Assembly (NCBI GenBank): GCA_041725895.1
Contig: JBGRQA010000008.1
Span: forward strand, 1 to 64,000
From: JBGRQA01 sp041725895
GTDB lineage: Bacteria > Bacteroidota > Bacteroidia > Bacteroidales > Marinifilaceae
Direction of reading: 5' to 3'
Length of the DNA stretch: 64,000 nt
Program-made: the position numbers and the translations under genes
Shown here: piece by piece, positions 34,842 through 43,737 of the stretch
How positions within the stretch are numbered: position 1 is the first letter of the stretch
How the letters are laid out: every line of letters begins with the position of its first letter
The notes under the pieces: model-generated
Told to the model about the DNA's origin: nothing
The model's input: the letters and a program-made list of their open reading frames with translations, nothing else
The model's database searches: none

Positions 34842-35924
34842 TTACAGGTTGTATTCGTTCACCGTACACTTGCGAATCGTACCGGTTTTCCCATTCCGCA
34901 AATACATGGCATTGCCCTGGCACCAGACAAAGTATTCACATTCCTTACAAATTCCTTGTCGGGTCCACTCTCTGTTCCGTAAAAGGCTAAACCCATTGTT
35001 CCAAACATTTGCAAAGGAATCGGTATAGATATTTCCCTGACTAAATTCCGGTTCCAGATCCAAACCTCCCGATATGGAACCATCAGCCAGTATGGCTGCC
35101 TGTTCTACACCGGCCCGGCAGAAAAAGGGTTCCTCCCGCACCAGTAACTCGTATCTGCCCATAAAACCATCACTGGACAAATGCACATCTATATCTCCTT
35201 TTTTCCTTTCATCCTGCACAAAATCCAACAATTCGAGATACTCTTCCTGTCTCAAAATATTCCCATTGGAAAAATCAGATTCGGAATTGGTTCTACATGT
35301 ATAAAGATTCCACTTTTTGACCTTCATCTCAACCAACAACGTTTTTAATTTGGGCAACTGCTTTACATTTTCCCGGGAAACCCTGGTTTCCACTTCACAA
35401 TCGACCAAAGAAAAAGATTGTATCATCGAAATGGACTGAATGGTTTTTGAAAAGGCAAGGTTAGATCCCCAATACCAATTCTGTACATTTTCCAATCCGT
35501 TAAGTTTTATAGTAACCTTCACCAATCCGGAATCCACAAAGCCAAACATTCTTCCCGGTGTAAGTAATATCCCATTGGTATCAATTCCCCAGCTACAACC
35601 TCTCCTATGAAATTCCATTCCACATTGCTCCAAATCGGCACGCAGTAGGGGTTCACCACCAGTCAGCTGGATATGCGGACACAGTAATTGATTTCGGCTT
35701 TTCAACTCATCCAAAACCTTTAGAAAATCCTCCAATGGCATATCCGTATCACTATTGGGTTGATTACAATTGGCTTGACAAGAGGTACAATTTAGATTGC
35801 AACGAGTGGTACACTGCCAAAACAGGTTGCGCAATTCATGATTTAATATGGCTTCCTTCCGAAAGCTACAGAAAGCATCCAATTTTCGTTTTTGTGTAAC
35901 CGACATTCCATTTACTAGTTTCAT
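34842..35924 (-). CDS. radical SAM/SPASM protein, orphan
   Basis: A 360-residue radical SAM enzyme. The 4Fe-4S motif CNLNCTSC gives Cys42, 46 and 49, flanked by extra Cys38 and Cys53, and the GGEP SAM-binding motif is at 89-92. A SPASM domain follows with Cys269, 326, 329, 335 and 353, likely holding auxiliary clusters. The HELRNLFWQCTTRCNLNC start resembles the Bacteroidota rSAM/lipoprotein-system enzymes (TIGR04133-like, from memory). Such enzymes modify peptides or proteins. No small peptide or lipoprotein partner is visible next to it, so its substrate is unknown. Confidence 0.85.
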   Translation of the reverse strand: MKLVNGMSVTQKRKLDAFCSFRKEAILNHELRNLFWQCTTRCNLNCTSCQANCNQPNSDTDMPLEDFLKVLDELKSRNQLLCPHIQLTGGEPLLRADLEQCGMEFHRRGCSWGIDTNGILLTPGRMFGFVDSGLVKVTIKLNGLENVQNWYWGSNLAFSKTIQSISMIQSFSLVDCEVETRVSRENVKQLPKLKTLLVEMKVKKWNLYTCRTNSESDFSNGNILRQEEYLELLDFVQDERKKGDIDVHLSSDGFMGRYELLVREEPFFCRAGVEQAAILADGSISGGLDLEPEFSQGNIYTDSFANVWNNGFSLLRNREWTRQGICKECEYFVWCQGNAMYLRNGKTGTIRKCTVNEYNL

Positions 35925-36396
35925 AGCTCCTTATTTCAAGTGTATAAGCATTTTCATTTGCTGTTTGTAGCAGGAGGAACATCCATTCAAAATTCTCCTA
36001 CCAGATGAGATGAACAGAAATGAATATTTCAATTCCCGATCGTTCAGTAATCAGGCAAAAGGGGATAGTTTTCAAAAAACCAACTTCAGCTAATTTGAGT
36101 ATCTATAGTGACAAAACAACAGTTGAACAACTTAAAAGAAGGGAGATAAAACCACTTTATCTCAAAAAAAACGGGTCCAAACACACAAACGAATCATTCC
36201 TTTTCCGTCCCGGTAGAACTAAAGTTAAACTATTTTTATCAGAAATGGTAAATTTTTTCGGCCATCCATCCGCAACTTTCCCCCCCCCACCTCATTTTTT
36301 TTTTAGGAGCCGATTAAACCTTTTGGAAAAAAAGAGATCCAAAGACTATCGCAAATAATTCGAATTATCTACTTTTATCATAGATAAGGATTAGAA
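35925..36396. other. gene-poor stretch with homopolymer tracts
   Basis: About 470 bases between divergent genes. C9 (36280-36288) and T10 (36295-36304) lie close together. TTATCTA (36364-36370) and TAGATAA (36380-36386) form an inverted repeat that overlaps a TACTTTTA -7-like element (36369-36376), a plausible regulatory site for the ECF operon. A 112-codon plus-strand frame from 36020 crosses both homopolymers and lacks protein-like character. Confidence 0.5.
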
Positions 36397-36489
36397 ATGG
36401 AAGAACCGGAACAAATCGCCCTATTCAATATGAATAAAACTTGTTGCGACTTTTATTTCTACCAAATTCTAAATACGACGTGCAACTGA
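36397..36489 (+). CDS. possible 30-codon leader ORF before the sigma gene
   Basis: The frame begins MEEPEQIALFNMNKTCCDFY and its TGA stop (36487-36489) directly abuts the sigma factor ATG at 36490, an arrangement suited to translational coupling. It is preceded by GGATTAGAA. It has no recognised homologue and could be chance. Confidence 0.3.
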   Translation: MEEPEQIALFNMNKTCCDFYFYQILNTTCN

Positions 36490-37044
36490 ATGAAAAGTAC
36501 AACGGATAATGAAATACTGATCCTTTTCAGGGATCCCGCTCAACGCAGTAATGCTTTTAACCTCCTGATCAAGAAATACCAGGAGCGATTGTACTGGCAT
36601 ATCCGGAAAATTGTGATTTCGCATGAGGATTCAGATGATGTTATGCAGAATACATTCATCAAAATCTGGAAAGGTCTCTCCAACTTCAGATATGATGCTC
36701 AACTCTATACCTGGATGTACAGGATCGCCACCAACGAAGCATTGTCCTTCCTGAAAGAGAAACAGAAAAAACAGTTGGGTTACGGCGGCGAGGTGGAAGA
36801 AATGCTCCTGAAAACCCTGGAGAGCGACACCTATTTTGATGGGGATGCTGCACAAAAAGATCTGCAGCGAGCCATCCTCGAATTACCGGAAAAGCAGCGA
36901 CTGGTTTTTAATATGAAATACTTTGATGAACTGAAATACGAGGAAATGTCCGAAATCCTTGAGACCTCTGTAGGAGCCTTGAAAGCCTCCTACCATCATG
37001 CCGTAAAAAAAATTGAATCTTTTATCAAACTTCAGGAATTTTAA
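36490..37044 (+). CDS. ECF-type RNA polymerase sigma factor
   Basis: A 184-residue sigma-70 family factor. Region 2 spans about residues 25-90 (HEDSDDVMQNTFIKIW and TWMYRIATNEALSFL), and region 4 about 120-175 with the helix-turn-helix around KYEEMSEILETSVGALKASYHHAVKKI (cited as MSEILETSVGALKASYHHA). It lacks regions 1 and 3, as in ECF factors. It heads a three-gene unit with a probable membrane anti-sigma and an exported small protein. Confidence 0.9.
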   Translation: MKSTTDNEILILFRDPAQRSNAFNLLIKKYQERLYWHIRKIVISHEDSDDVMQNTFIKIWKGLSNFRYDAQLYTWMYRIATNEALSFLKEKQKKQLGYGGEVEEMLLKTLESDTYFDGDAAQKDLQRAILELPEKQRLVFNMKYFDELKYEEMSEILETSVGALKASYHHAVKKIESFIKLQEF

Positions 37045-37092
37045 TGGTTTAAACCATTTTGAAGCTTTGCTGTCTAAATAGAAAAAAGAGAA

Positions 37093-37491
37093 ATGAACAA
37101 CTTGTCAAAATCAACAAAGGATAATCCATTTAAGGTGCCGGAGAACTACTTTGATACATTCAGCGAACGGGTTCAGGAACGGATTGAAGCCGAAGAAAAA
37201 CCACATAAAACTCCTACACTCCAAATGCTGCAACCCTATCTTTGGATGGCTGCCTGTGTCATTGGATTCGTGGTAGTGGCAAAAGTAATTCTTCCTGGAA
37301 TTATTACACCCGATTATAAAATCCGTCAAATCAGCCAGGTTGATTCCCAATTGATTGAAACAGAAATTCCAACTACTCTTGAAGAATCTGATTTCCTTTT
37401 TAGCACTACCACAGATGCCAGTGACGAGGAAATAATTGATTATCTTTCGGAGGAAGATATAGATACAGATATTTTGATTGCCAATTTATAA
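37093..37491 (+). CDS. single-pass membrane protein, probable anti-sigma factor
   Basis: A 132-residue protein with a cytoplasmic N terminus containing NPFKVPENYFDTFSERV, a motif common in proteins encoded next to Bacteroidota ECF sigma genes, then one membrane helix (about residues 50-70) and an acidic periplasmic C terminus. No zinc-binding anti-sigma motif is visible. The role as anti-sigma is inferred from position and topology. It lies 48 bp after the sigma gene. Confidence 0.65.
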   Translation: MNNLSKSTKDNPFKVPENYFDTFSERVQERIEAEEKPHKTPTLQMLQPYLWMAACVIGFVVVAKVILPGIITPDYKIRQISQVDSQLIETEIPTTLEESDFLFSTTTDASDEEIIDYLSEEDIDTDILIANL

Positions 37492-37503
37492 TACGAAATA
37501 GTT

Positions 37504-37971
37504 ATGCTACGATCCCTTACAATATTTTTTATTTGTCTCCTCTTCAACACCAGTGGCTTTGCCCAGGGAAAAGGGTCCCAATCCGGGGGTCACAGGGAAA
37601 GAATTGAAGCTCAAAAAATATCCTATATTACCCAGCAACTTCAACTTTCGCCTCAGGAAGCACAGCTTTTTTGGCCCTTATACAACGAAATGCAGGACAA
37701 AAGGCATGCACTGAATAAGGAGCGAAAACAATTGATGAAAAAAATTCGAGCGGAAGAAAATTCTCTTTCAGAGGCCCAGATCAGTAAATTATCGGATCAG
37801 GTTGTTGATTTGCTGGTGAAAAATGCAGAGCTTCAGCGGGATTACCATCACCAATTTAAGAAAGTTCTCCCTCCCCTTAAGGTGTTAAAGCTATACCAGT
37901 CCGAAAGACAATTTCAGGGGATGCTCCTGCACCGCTTAAAGGAAGGCCCCCACCGTAGAAGAGGAAGATAA
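37504..37971 (+). CDS. exported Spy/CpxP-like helical protein
   Basis: A signal peptide (cleavage after FAQ, residue 21) precedes about 135 residues of amphipathic helix. LSPQEAQLFWPLYNEMQ resembles the LTxxQ-type motif of Spy/CpxP periplasmic sensors and chaperones, and the tail is very basic (HRRRGR). It lies 12 bp after the anti-sigma candidate, so it may be part of an envelope-stress circuit together with the sigma factor. Confidence 0.7.
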   Translation: MLRSLTIFFICLLFNTSGFAQGKGSQSGGHRERIEAQKISYITQQLQLSPQEAQLFWPLYNEMQDKRHALNKERKQLMKKIRAEENSLSEAQISKLSDQVVDLLVKNAELQRDYHHQFKKVLPPLKVLKLYQSERQFQGMLLHRLKEGPHRRRGR

Positions 37972-37994
37972 TACGTAAGAAATACATAAAACAG

Positions 37995-38027
37995 AAAAGA
38001 GGCTATCCCTTTGGAATAGCCTCTTTT
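37995..38027. terminator. bidirectional terminator between ECF operon and hutH
   Basis: A perfect 12-bp stem (37995-38006 with 38016-38027), A-rich left and T-rich right, between convergent transcripts. Confidence 0.92.
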
Positions 38028-38048
38028 TATATCTAACGGTTTCGGAAT

Positions 38049-39548
38049 TTATTCCGAAACAAAACTTCCTCTCTGAAGAAAATCAACTGCTGCATCAATA
38101 TCCTGATACATCACGCGATCTTCTGCATTGAAAGCAACTGCAGTACGGAACTGCTCCATAAACTCTTCAAGGAATGGAGAAGTTTTGGCTGGACGCAACA
38201 AATCAATTCCCTGAGCTGCGTTCATCAACTCAATTGCAAGAATTCTTTCCACATTATCAGCCACCTTCAAGGCTTTGGTTGCTCCGTTACCACCCATACT
38301 CACATGATCTTCCTGCTCGTTTGAGGAAGGAATAGAGTCTACGGAACTAGGAGTACAAAGCTGCTTGTTCTGACTCACGATAGCGGCAGCCGCATATTGT
38401 GGAATCATAAATCCTGAATTCAAGCCAGAATTGGCAATCAGGAATTCAGGCAATTCACGATCACCGGAAATCAAACGATAAGTTCTACGCTCGGAGATAC
38501 TTCCCAATTCAGCCATAGCAATACTCAAGAAATCAAGTACCAAAGCCAAAGGTTGTCCATGGAAGTTTCCTCCTGACAAGATCATATCCTCTTCGATGAA
38601 GATAGTTGGGTTATCAGTAACCGAGTTGATTTCAGTTTCCACTACAGAAGCCACGTAATTGATAGCATCCTTGGAAGCACCATGCACCTGAGGCATACAA
38701 CGGAATGAGTAAGGATCCTGAACGTGCTTCTTCTCTCGCTGAATCATTTCACTACCTTCCAACAAAGTACGTACGTTACGAGCGGTTTCAATCTGACCGT
38801 TGTGAGGACGTGCCTCATGAATTGGAGCCATAAATGGATCGATACGACCATCGTAAGCTTCCAAAGACATAGTACCAATGATATCGGCGTACTTCACAAG
38901 TTTGAATGCCTTAAGCAAGGTGTAAACTGCGTGAGAGCTCATAAACTGAGTTCCATTCAACAAAGCCAAACCTTCTTTAGCACCCAAACGAATTGGTTCC
39001 CATCCGAATTCCTTCAATACCTCTTCCGAAGGACGAATTTCACCTTTGTAAATCACTTCCCCAACGCCCAACAAAGGCAGAAACAAGTTAGCCAAAGGAG
39101 CAAGGTCACCGGAAGCACCAAGGGAACCCAACTCACGTACCACAGGAAGTACGTCGTTATTGTACATTTCAATAATTCGTTCAACAGTAACCAACTGAAC
39201 GCCCGATTTTCCCATAGAAAGGGCATGAGCCTTCAGCAAAAGCATCAAACGAATAACATCCTCAGGAATGATATTTCCTATACTACAGGCATGTGACATC
39301 ACCAAGTTGCTCTGCAATTGGCTCAAGTCCTCCTCCGGAATAGAAATCTTACACAAAGATCCAAATCCTGTGGTAATACCGTAGATTGGTTTTTCTGATT
39401 TAGCAATGGTTTCGTCCAGGTATTTCTTACAATCTTCAATCAGTTTTTTAGATTCGTCAGAAAGACCTAATTTGAAACCCTTCTCCATAATCTCCTCAAT
39501 GCGATCGAACGTCAGCTTCTCGGGAGAAATGTAATGTACATTTGCCAT
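38049..39548 (-). CDS. hutH: histidine ammonia-lyase
   Basis: HutH converts histidine to urocanate and ammonia, the first step of histidine breakdown. The self-forming MIO cofactor triad Ala-Ser-Gly is at residues 145-147 in GSLGASGDLAPL, and the SSNEQEDHVSMG motif is present. Length (499) is normal. The rest of a hut operon is not next to it. It lies downstream of hisS on the same strand, separated by the structured region at 39591-39681. Confidence 0.93.
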   Translation of the reverse strand: MANVHYISPEKLTFDRIEEIMEKGFKLGLSDESKKLIEDCKKYLDETIAKSEKPIYGITTGFGSLCKISIPEEDLSQLQSNLVMSHACSIGNIIPEDVIRLMLLLKAHALSMGKSGVQLVTVERIIEMYNNDVLPVVRELGSLGASGDLAPLANLFLPLLGVGEVIYKGEIRPSEEVLKEFGWEPIRLGAKEGLALLNGTQFMSSHAVYTLLKAFKLVKYADIIGTMSLEAYDGRIDPFMAPIHEARPHNGQIETARNVRTLLEGSEMIQREKKHVQDPYSFRCMPQVHGASKDAINYVASVVETEINSVTDNPTIFIEEDMILSGGNFHGQPLALVLDFLSIAMAELGSISERRTYRLISGDRELPEFLIANSGLNSGFMIPQYAAAAIVSQNKQLCTPSSVDSIPSSNEQEDHVSMGGNGATKALKVADNVERILAIELMNAAQGIDLLRPAKTSPFLEEFMEQFRTAVAFNAEDRVMYQDIDAAVDFLQRGSFVSE

Positions 39549-39590
39549 CTTAATAATTATGTTTTAGCAGTTAGTTGTTTCTCTTTAATA

Positions 39591-39681
39591 CAAAAAATTC
39601 CGTTTAAACAGCAGCCGAATTCAGGGACAACGAATATCGCCTCCGATGCTCTCAGCAGCTCTGTCTTTTAATAAACGGAAT
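39591..39681 (-). terminator. inverted-repeat element with T run between hisS and hutH
   Basis: TAAACGGAAT (39672-39681) and ATTCCGTTTA (39597-39606) are perfect 10-bp inverted copies around 65 nt, and on the minus strand the second arm runs directly into six T. It may be the hisS terminator, a small RNA, or an attenuator in a hutH leader. Inside, only a short AUCG/CGAU hairpin is seen. Confidence 0.55.
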
Positions 39682-39723
39682 ATCATTGCTATTAAATTAA
39701 ATGGTACTAAAACAAAAAAATGA

Positions 39724-41085
39724 CTAGGTAAGTTTAGCAATCAACTGCTCTACATTGAGCTTTTCCTGCTCCCCACTTTCCATATTCTTCAAACTTACCA
39801 CTCCTTCCTCTATCTCGGAATCCCCTGCCATAATCACAAAAGGAATGCTCTTGTTATTGGCATAAGTCATCTGCTTTTTCATTTTTTGTGAAGCAGGATA
39901 GATTTCTGCATTCACATCTGCGGCACGCAATTTAGCCAACACAGGCAAACAGTATTTCTCTTCCTTTTCACCGAAATTCACAAACATCACTTTCGTAGTT
40001 GAAACAACGTCTGACGGGAAAAGCTCCAATTGATTCAATACATCGTAGATACGATCGGCTCCGAAAGAAATTCCAACACCTGAAACATCCTTCAGTCCAA
40101 AAATTCCGGTCAGGTCATCATAACGGCCCCCACCGGTAATACTTCCGATCTCCACATCCTTTGACTTTACTTCAAAGATGGCACCGGTATAGTAATTCAA
40201 GCCACGAGCCAGAGTCAAATCCAACTCCACTTCGGTTGTCAGTTCAAATGCACTCAGGTAGGAGAAAACTGTTTCCAATTCTTCGATCCCTTTCATTCCA
40301 ACTTCGGATTGTCCAAGCAGCTCCTTCAGTTTGGCCAACTTTTCCTCATTGGTTCCTTCCAAAAGAATAATAGGCTGCAAAGTATCAATAGCTTCCTTGG
40401 GAATTCCCTTCTCTTCCAACTCCTTGTTTACATTGTCCAGACCAATTTTATCCAGTTTATCAATGGCGACAGTAATGTCCACAATCTTTTCAGCTTCCCC
40501 GATGATCTCAGCAATTCCGGCTAGAATCTTGCGGTTGTTCAATTTCACCACCACATTCAGATTCAAACGCTTGTATACATCATTCACAATCTGAATCAAT
40601 TCCACTTCGTTCAAGAGAGAATTGCTCCCAATCACATCTACATCACACTGATAAAATTCACGGTAACGTCCTTTTTGCGGTCTGTCGGCTCTCCACACCG
40701 GCTGAATCTGGTAACGCTTGAATGGGAAATTAATATCGTTCCGGTGCTGTACCACGTACCTTGCAAAAGGTACGGTCAGGTCGTAACGTAATCCTTTTTC
40801 ACTGATCTTGTTGGTCAATTTCACAGAATTTCTTTCCTGCAATTGTTCGTCTCTCACTTTCGACAGAAAATCGCCAGAATTCAGCACTTTGAACAACAAC
40901 TTATCTCCTTCCTCTCCATATTTCCCCATCAAAGTTGACAGGTTCTCCATTGATGGCGTCTCGATAGGCAGAAAACCATACAATTGGAACACCTTCTTGA
41001 TGGTGTCAAAAATATAGTTCCTTCTCACCATTTCAACTGGTGAAAAATCTCTCGTTCCTTTTGGGATAGACGGTTTCTGAGCCAT
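39724..41085 (-). CDS. hisS: histidyl-tRNA synthetase
   Basis: This class II synthetase charges tRNA-His. Motif 1 starts near PKGTRDFSP, motif 2 is represented by QPVWRADRPQKGRYREFYQ (cited as RADRPQKGRYREF), and the His-specific signature LARGLNYYTGAIFEV and motif 3 GGGRYDDL are present. The anticodon-binding domain is at the C terminus. Length (453) is normal. A weak TATTTTTG element lies at 41121-41128. Confidence 0.95.
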   Translation of the reverse strand: MAQKPSIPKGTRDFSPVEMVRRNYIFDTIKKVFQLYGFLPIETPSMENLSTLMGKYGEEGDKLLFKVLNSGDFLSKVRDEQLQERNSVKLTNKISEKGLRYDLTVPFARYVVQHRNDINFPFKRYQIQPVWRADRPQKGRYREFYQCDVDVIGSNSLLNEVELIQIVNDVYKRLNLNVVVKLNNRKILAGIAEIIGEAEKIVDITVAIDKLDKIGLDNVNKELEEKGIPKEAIDTLQPIILLEGTNEEKLAKLKELLGQSEVGMKGIEELETVFSYLSAFELTTEVELDLTLARGLNYYTGAIFEVKSKDVEIGSITGGGRYDDLTGIFGLKDVSGVGISFGADRIYDVLNQLELFPSDVVSTTKVMFVNFGEKEEKYCLPVLAKLRAADVNAEIYPASQKMKKQMTYANNKSIPFVIMAGDSEIEEGVVSLKNMESGEQEKLNVEQLIAKLT

Positions 41086-41228
41086 TGTAACAATTTTAAA
41101 AACATTATTTATCAGACCTACAAAAATATTAAATAATTCCAGAGTTCCCAGAGGGTAGAATAAGATTCATGCATCTCATTGTATTTCTTTAACATTTCTC
41201 TGGAAATTGGCCGTTTAATCACAAAAAA

Positions 41229-41245
41229 AGCCGGAACATCCGGCT
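41229..41245 (-). terminator. intrinsic terminator after the small membrane protein gene
   Basis: A 7-bp GC-rich stem (41229-41235 with 41239-41245) is followed on the minus strand by a run of T. Confidence 0.85.
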
Positions 41246-41270
41246 TGTAATAATTATTTTCAAGGTTGGG

Positions 41271-41606
41271 TTAACTCTTTTGGATCCTCCGAAAAATATT
41301 GGCAAAAAAATCCATCAGTAATCCTACAATAAAGGGATAGTACCAAAAGGCAAAATTTCCGAAAAGTAGAAGTCCCACGGAAATCAAAAAAAGAAAATTG
41401 ACTCCAAATTTCAAATATTCAAATAGAGCCCAGTTTTTAGTCGATTGCTGAAATAATAGAATTAACTGAACTGTTGAGTATAGAATAACTCCTGCAGCAA
41501 AAAGCGAGTTGCCATAGGTTTGATGATTCACCAATCGATATCCACCCACAAAAATCAGTACCACTCCAACAAAGTAGATGGTACGAAACAATTTCATTCG
41601 ATCCAT
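41271..41606 (-). CDS. small integral membrane protein, unknown
   Basis: A 111-residue protein with about four hydrophobic helices and no signal peptide. No family is recognised. The start lies 6 bp past the stop of the DUF4870 gene, so the two are almost certainly cotranscribed. Confidence 0.65.
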   Translation of the reverse strand: MDRMKLFRTIYFVGVVLIFVGGYRLVNHQTYGNSLFAAGVILYSTVQLILLFQQSTKNWALFEYLKFGVNFLFLISVGLLLFGNFAFWYYPFIVGLLMDFFANIFRRIQKS

Positions 41607-41612
41607 TATAAA

Positions 41613-41993
41613 TTAATTCAAAAAGGTAATACTCAACGGATAATCGTATGGTTCCTGATTGGCTGTTTTAACCGCCGCAACAATGGTAAAAATCACATTA
41701 AGCAATCCGAGTATCAGCAGTAAAAAAATTCCTACAAAAATAAAAACCAGAATCATCGAAACCATAAAATAGATGGTCATGGAGATTTGAAAATTTATGG
41801 CCTTTTTACCCTCTCGATCCACCAGGGTTGACTGATCTTTGCGAAGTGACCAAAGTATCAAAGGAAGAATGATATTTCCAAAAGGAAGAACAAACATTGC
41901 CAAACCACCCAAATGGCAAAACATTGCAAAATTCCGCTCTTCAGTGGGGCTTACGAATCCATTCATAATATTTGATTTTAGTTGGTTATTCAT
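41613..41993 (-). CDS. DUF4870 domain membrane protein
   Basis: A 126-residue protein with three hydrophobic helices. The TEERNFAMFCHLGGLAMFVLPFGNIILPLILW segment (cited as FAMFCHLGGLAMF and NIILPLILW) and the KKAINFQISMTIY segment are typical of DUF4870 (Tic20-like fold). A TTG frame start at 41999 lies at the ettA terminator tail; the ATG at 41993 is preferred. Function is unknown. Confidence 0.85.
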   Translation of the reverse strand: MNNQLKSNIMNGFVSPTEERNFAMFCHLGGLAMFVLPFGNIILPLILWSLRKDQSTLVDREGKKAINFQISMTIYFMVSMILVFIFVGIFLLLILGLLNVIFTIVAAVKTANQEPYDYPLSITFLN

Positions 41994-42003
41994 TTTCAAG
42001 AAG

Positions 42004-42038
42004 GCAAAAAGGCAGGGAGGAAAGATCTCTCCTCCCTG
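42004..42038 (-). terminator. intrinsic terminator after ettA
   Basis: A perfect 9-bp GC-rich stem (42013-42021 with 42030-42038) with a T tract on the minus strand. It lies 10 bp after the ettA stop. Confidence 0.88.
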
Positions 42039-42048
42039 GCTAGGCTAG

Positions 42049-43737
42049 CTAGTCTGCCAATAATTTTTTATATCGGATCCGCTTAGGACCTTCATCTCCC
42101 AAACGCTTCTTACGATTGATTTCATAGTCAGAGTAGCCGCCCTCAAAGAAATATACCTGAGAATTTCCCTCAAAGGCTAGGATGTGAGTGGCAACCCGGT
42201 CCAGGAACCAACGATCGTGGGAAATCACCACCGCACAACCTGCAAAGTTCTCCAAACCTTCCTCCAGGGCACGCAATGTATTCACATCAATATCATTGGT
42301 CGGCTCATCCAAAAGAAGAACATTGGCTTCCTCTTTAAGAGTCAATGCCAGGTGAAGTCGGTTTCTTTCCCCTCCGGAAAGAACGCCACATTTCTTCTCC
42401 TGATCGGCCCCGGTAAAGTTAAAACGTCCAACATAGGCACGGGCATTTATCGAACGACCTCCCACATTTACCAAATCGTTTCCATCTGAAACCACTTCAT
42501 AAACTGACTTCTCAGGATCGATAGCAGCATGCTGCTGATCCACGTATCCAACCTTAACGGTTTCACCCACTTCAAATTTACCCTTATCGGCACCTTCCAA
42601 TCCCATAATCATACGGAAAAGAGTAGTTTTACCAGCACCGTTAGGTCCAACAACACCGACAATACCTGCTGGTGGTAATTGGAATTCAAGTTCTTCATAA
42701 AGCAACTTATCACCAAAAGCTTTCGAAACCTGATGCGCTTCAATAACCTTGTTTCCCAAACGAGGACCATTAGGAATGAAGATTTCAAGCTTCTCCTCCT
42801 TCTGCTTCACATCCTGATTCATCATTTGATCGTATGCTTTCAAACGGGCCTTGGATTTGGCCTGACGAGCTTTGGGGGCCATACGAACCCACTCCAACTC
42901 ATGTTCGAGGGTCTTGCGACGTTTGCTGGCCACCTTCTCTTCCATCTCCATACGCTTGGTTTTCTGCTCCAGCCAGGAAGAATAGTTCCCTTTCCATGGA
43001 ATTCCTTCCCCGCGATCCAATTCCAAAATCCAACCTGCCACATTATCCAAAAAGTAACGATCGTGAGTAATACAGATAACGGTACCGCGATATTGCTCCA
43101 GGTGTTGCTCCAACCATTGAACCGATTCGGCATCCAGATGGTTGGTAGGCTCATCAAGTAATAGAATATCCGGCTGCTGAAGCAAAAGCCGACAAAGAGC
43201 AACCCTTCTTCTCTCCCCTCCGGAAAGATTCTTTACCAAGGCATCACCTTCGGGACAACGAAGGGCATCCATGGCGCGTTCCAGTTTGGTATCCAGATTC
43301 CAGGCATCAAATTGATCGATTTTTTCCTGTAAAAGGGCTTGCTCGTCCATCACAGCCTGCATCTTATCAGGATCTTCCAACACTTCCGGTTCGCCAAATT
43401 TTAAATTGACGGCTTCATAAGCATTCAATACATCAACAATTTCCTGAACCCCTTCCTGTACAATTTCCTTCACTGTTTTAGAGTCGTCTAGCTGGGGCTC
43501 CTGTTCCAGGTAACCAATATTGTGCTCCTTAGGCCATATAACATGCCCATCAAAAGATTTCTCCAGACCGGCAATAATCTTCAATAATGTAGATTTACCG
43601 GAACCATTCAAACCTATAATACCAATTTTAGCTCCATAGAAAAACGAAAGGTTGATATTATTCAAGACCTTTTTTTGTGGGGGAAAAATTTTACTCACCC
43701 CCATCATTGAAAAAATTATTTTCTTATCGTCAGACAT
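42049..43737 (-). CDS. ettA: energy-dependent translational throttle protein EttA (ABC-F)
   Basis: A cytoplasmic ABC-F ATPase that binds the ribosomal E site and gates elongation by energy level. Two nucleotide-binding domains: first Walker A GLNGSGKST (42-50), signature LSGGERRRVALCRLLL and DEPTNHLD; second GPNGAGKTT, LSGGERNRLHLALTL and DEPTNDID. The linker (PtIM) between them is present. There is no membrane domain. Length (562) matches EttA. A TATTTTTG element is at 43775-43782. Confidence 0.94.
   Translation of the reverse strand: MSDDKKIIFSMMGVSKIFPPQKKVLNNINLSFFYGAKIGIIGLNGSGKSTLLKIIAGLEKSFDGHVIWPKEHNIGYLEQEPQLDDSKTVKEIVQEGVQEIVDVLNAYEAVNLKFGEPEVLEDPDKMQAVMDEQALLQEKIDQFDAWNLDTKLERAMDALRCPEGDALVKNLSGGERRRVALCRLLLQQPDILLLDEPTNHLDAESVQWLEQHLEQYRGTVICITHDRYFLDNVAGWILELDRGEGIPWKGNYSSWLEQKTKRMEMEEKVASKRRKTLEHELEWVRMAPKARQAKSKARLKAYDQMMNQDVKQKEEKLEIFIPNGPRLGNKVIEAHQVSKAFGDKLLYEELEFQLPPAGIVGVVGPNGAGKTTLFRMIMGLEGADKGKFEVGETVKVGYVDQQHAAIDPEKSVYEVVSDGNDLVNVGGRSINARAYVGRFNFTGADQEKKCGVLSGGERNRLHLALTLKEEANVLLLDEPTNDIDVNTLRALEEGLENFAGCAVVISHDRWFLDRVATHILAFEGNSQVYFFEGGYSDYEINRKKRLGDEGPKRIRYKKLLAD

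Noticed and set aside
36020..36358. A 112-codon plus-strand frame before the ECF operon.
   Set aside because: It crosses the C9 and T10 tracts and gives an unlikely Pro/Phe homopolymer run; no homologue is recognised.
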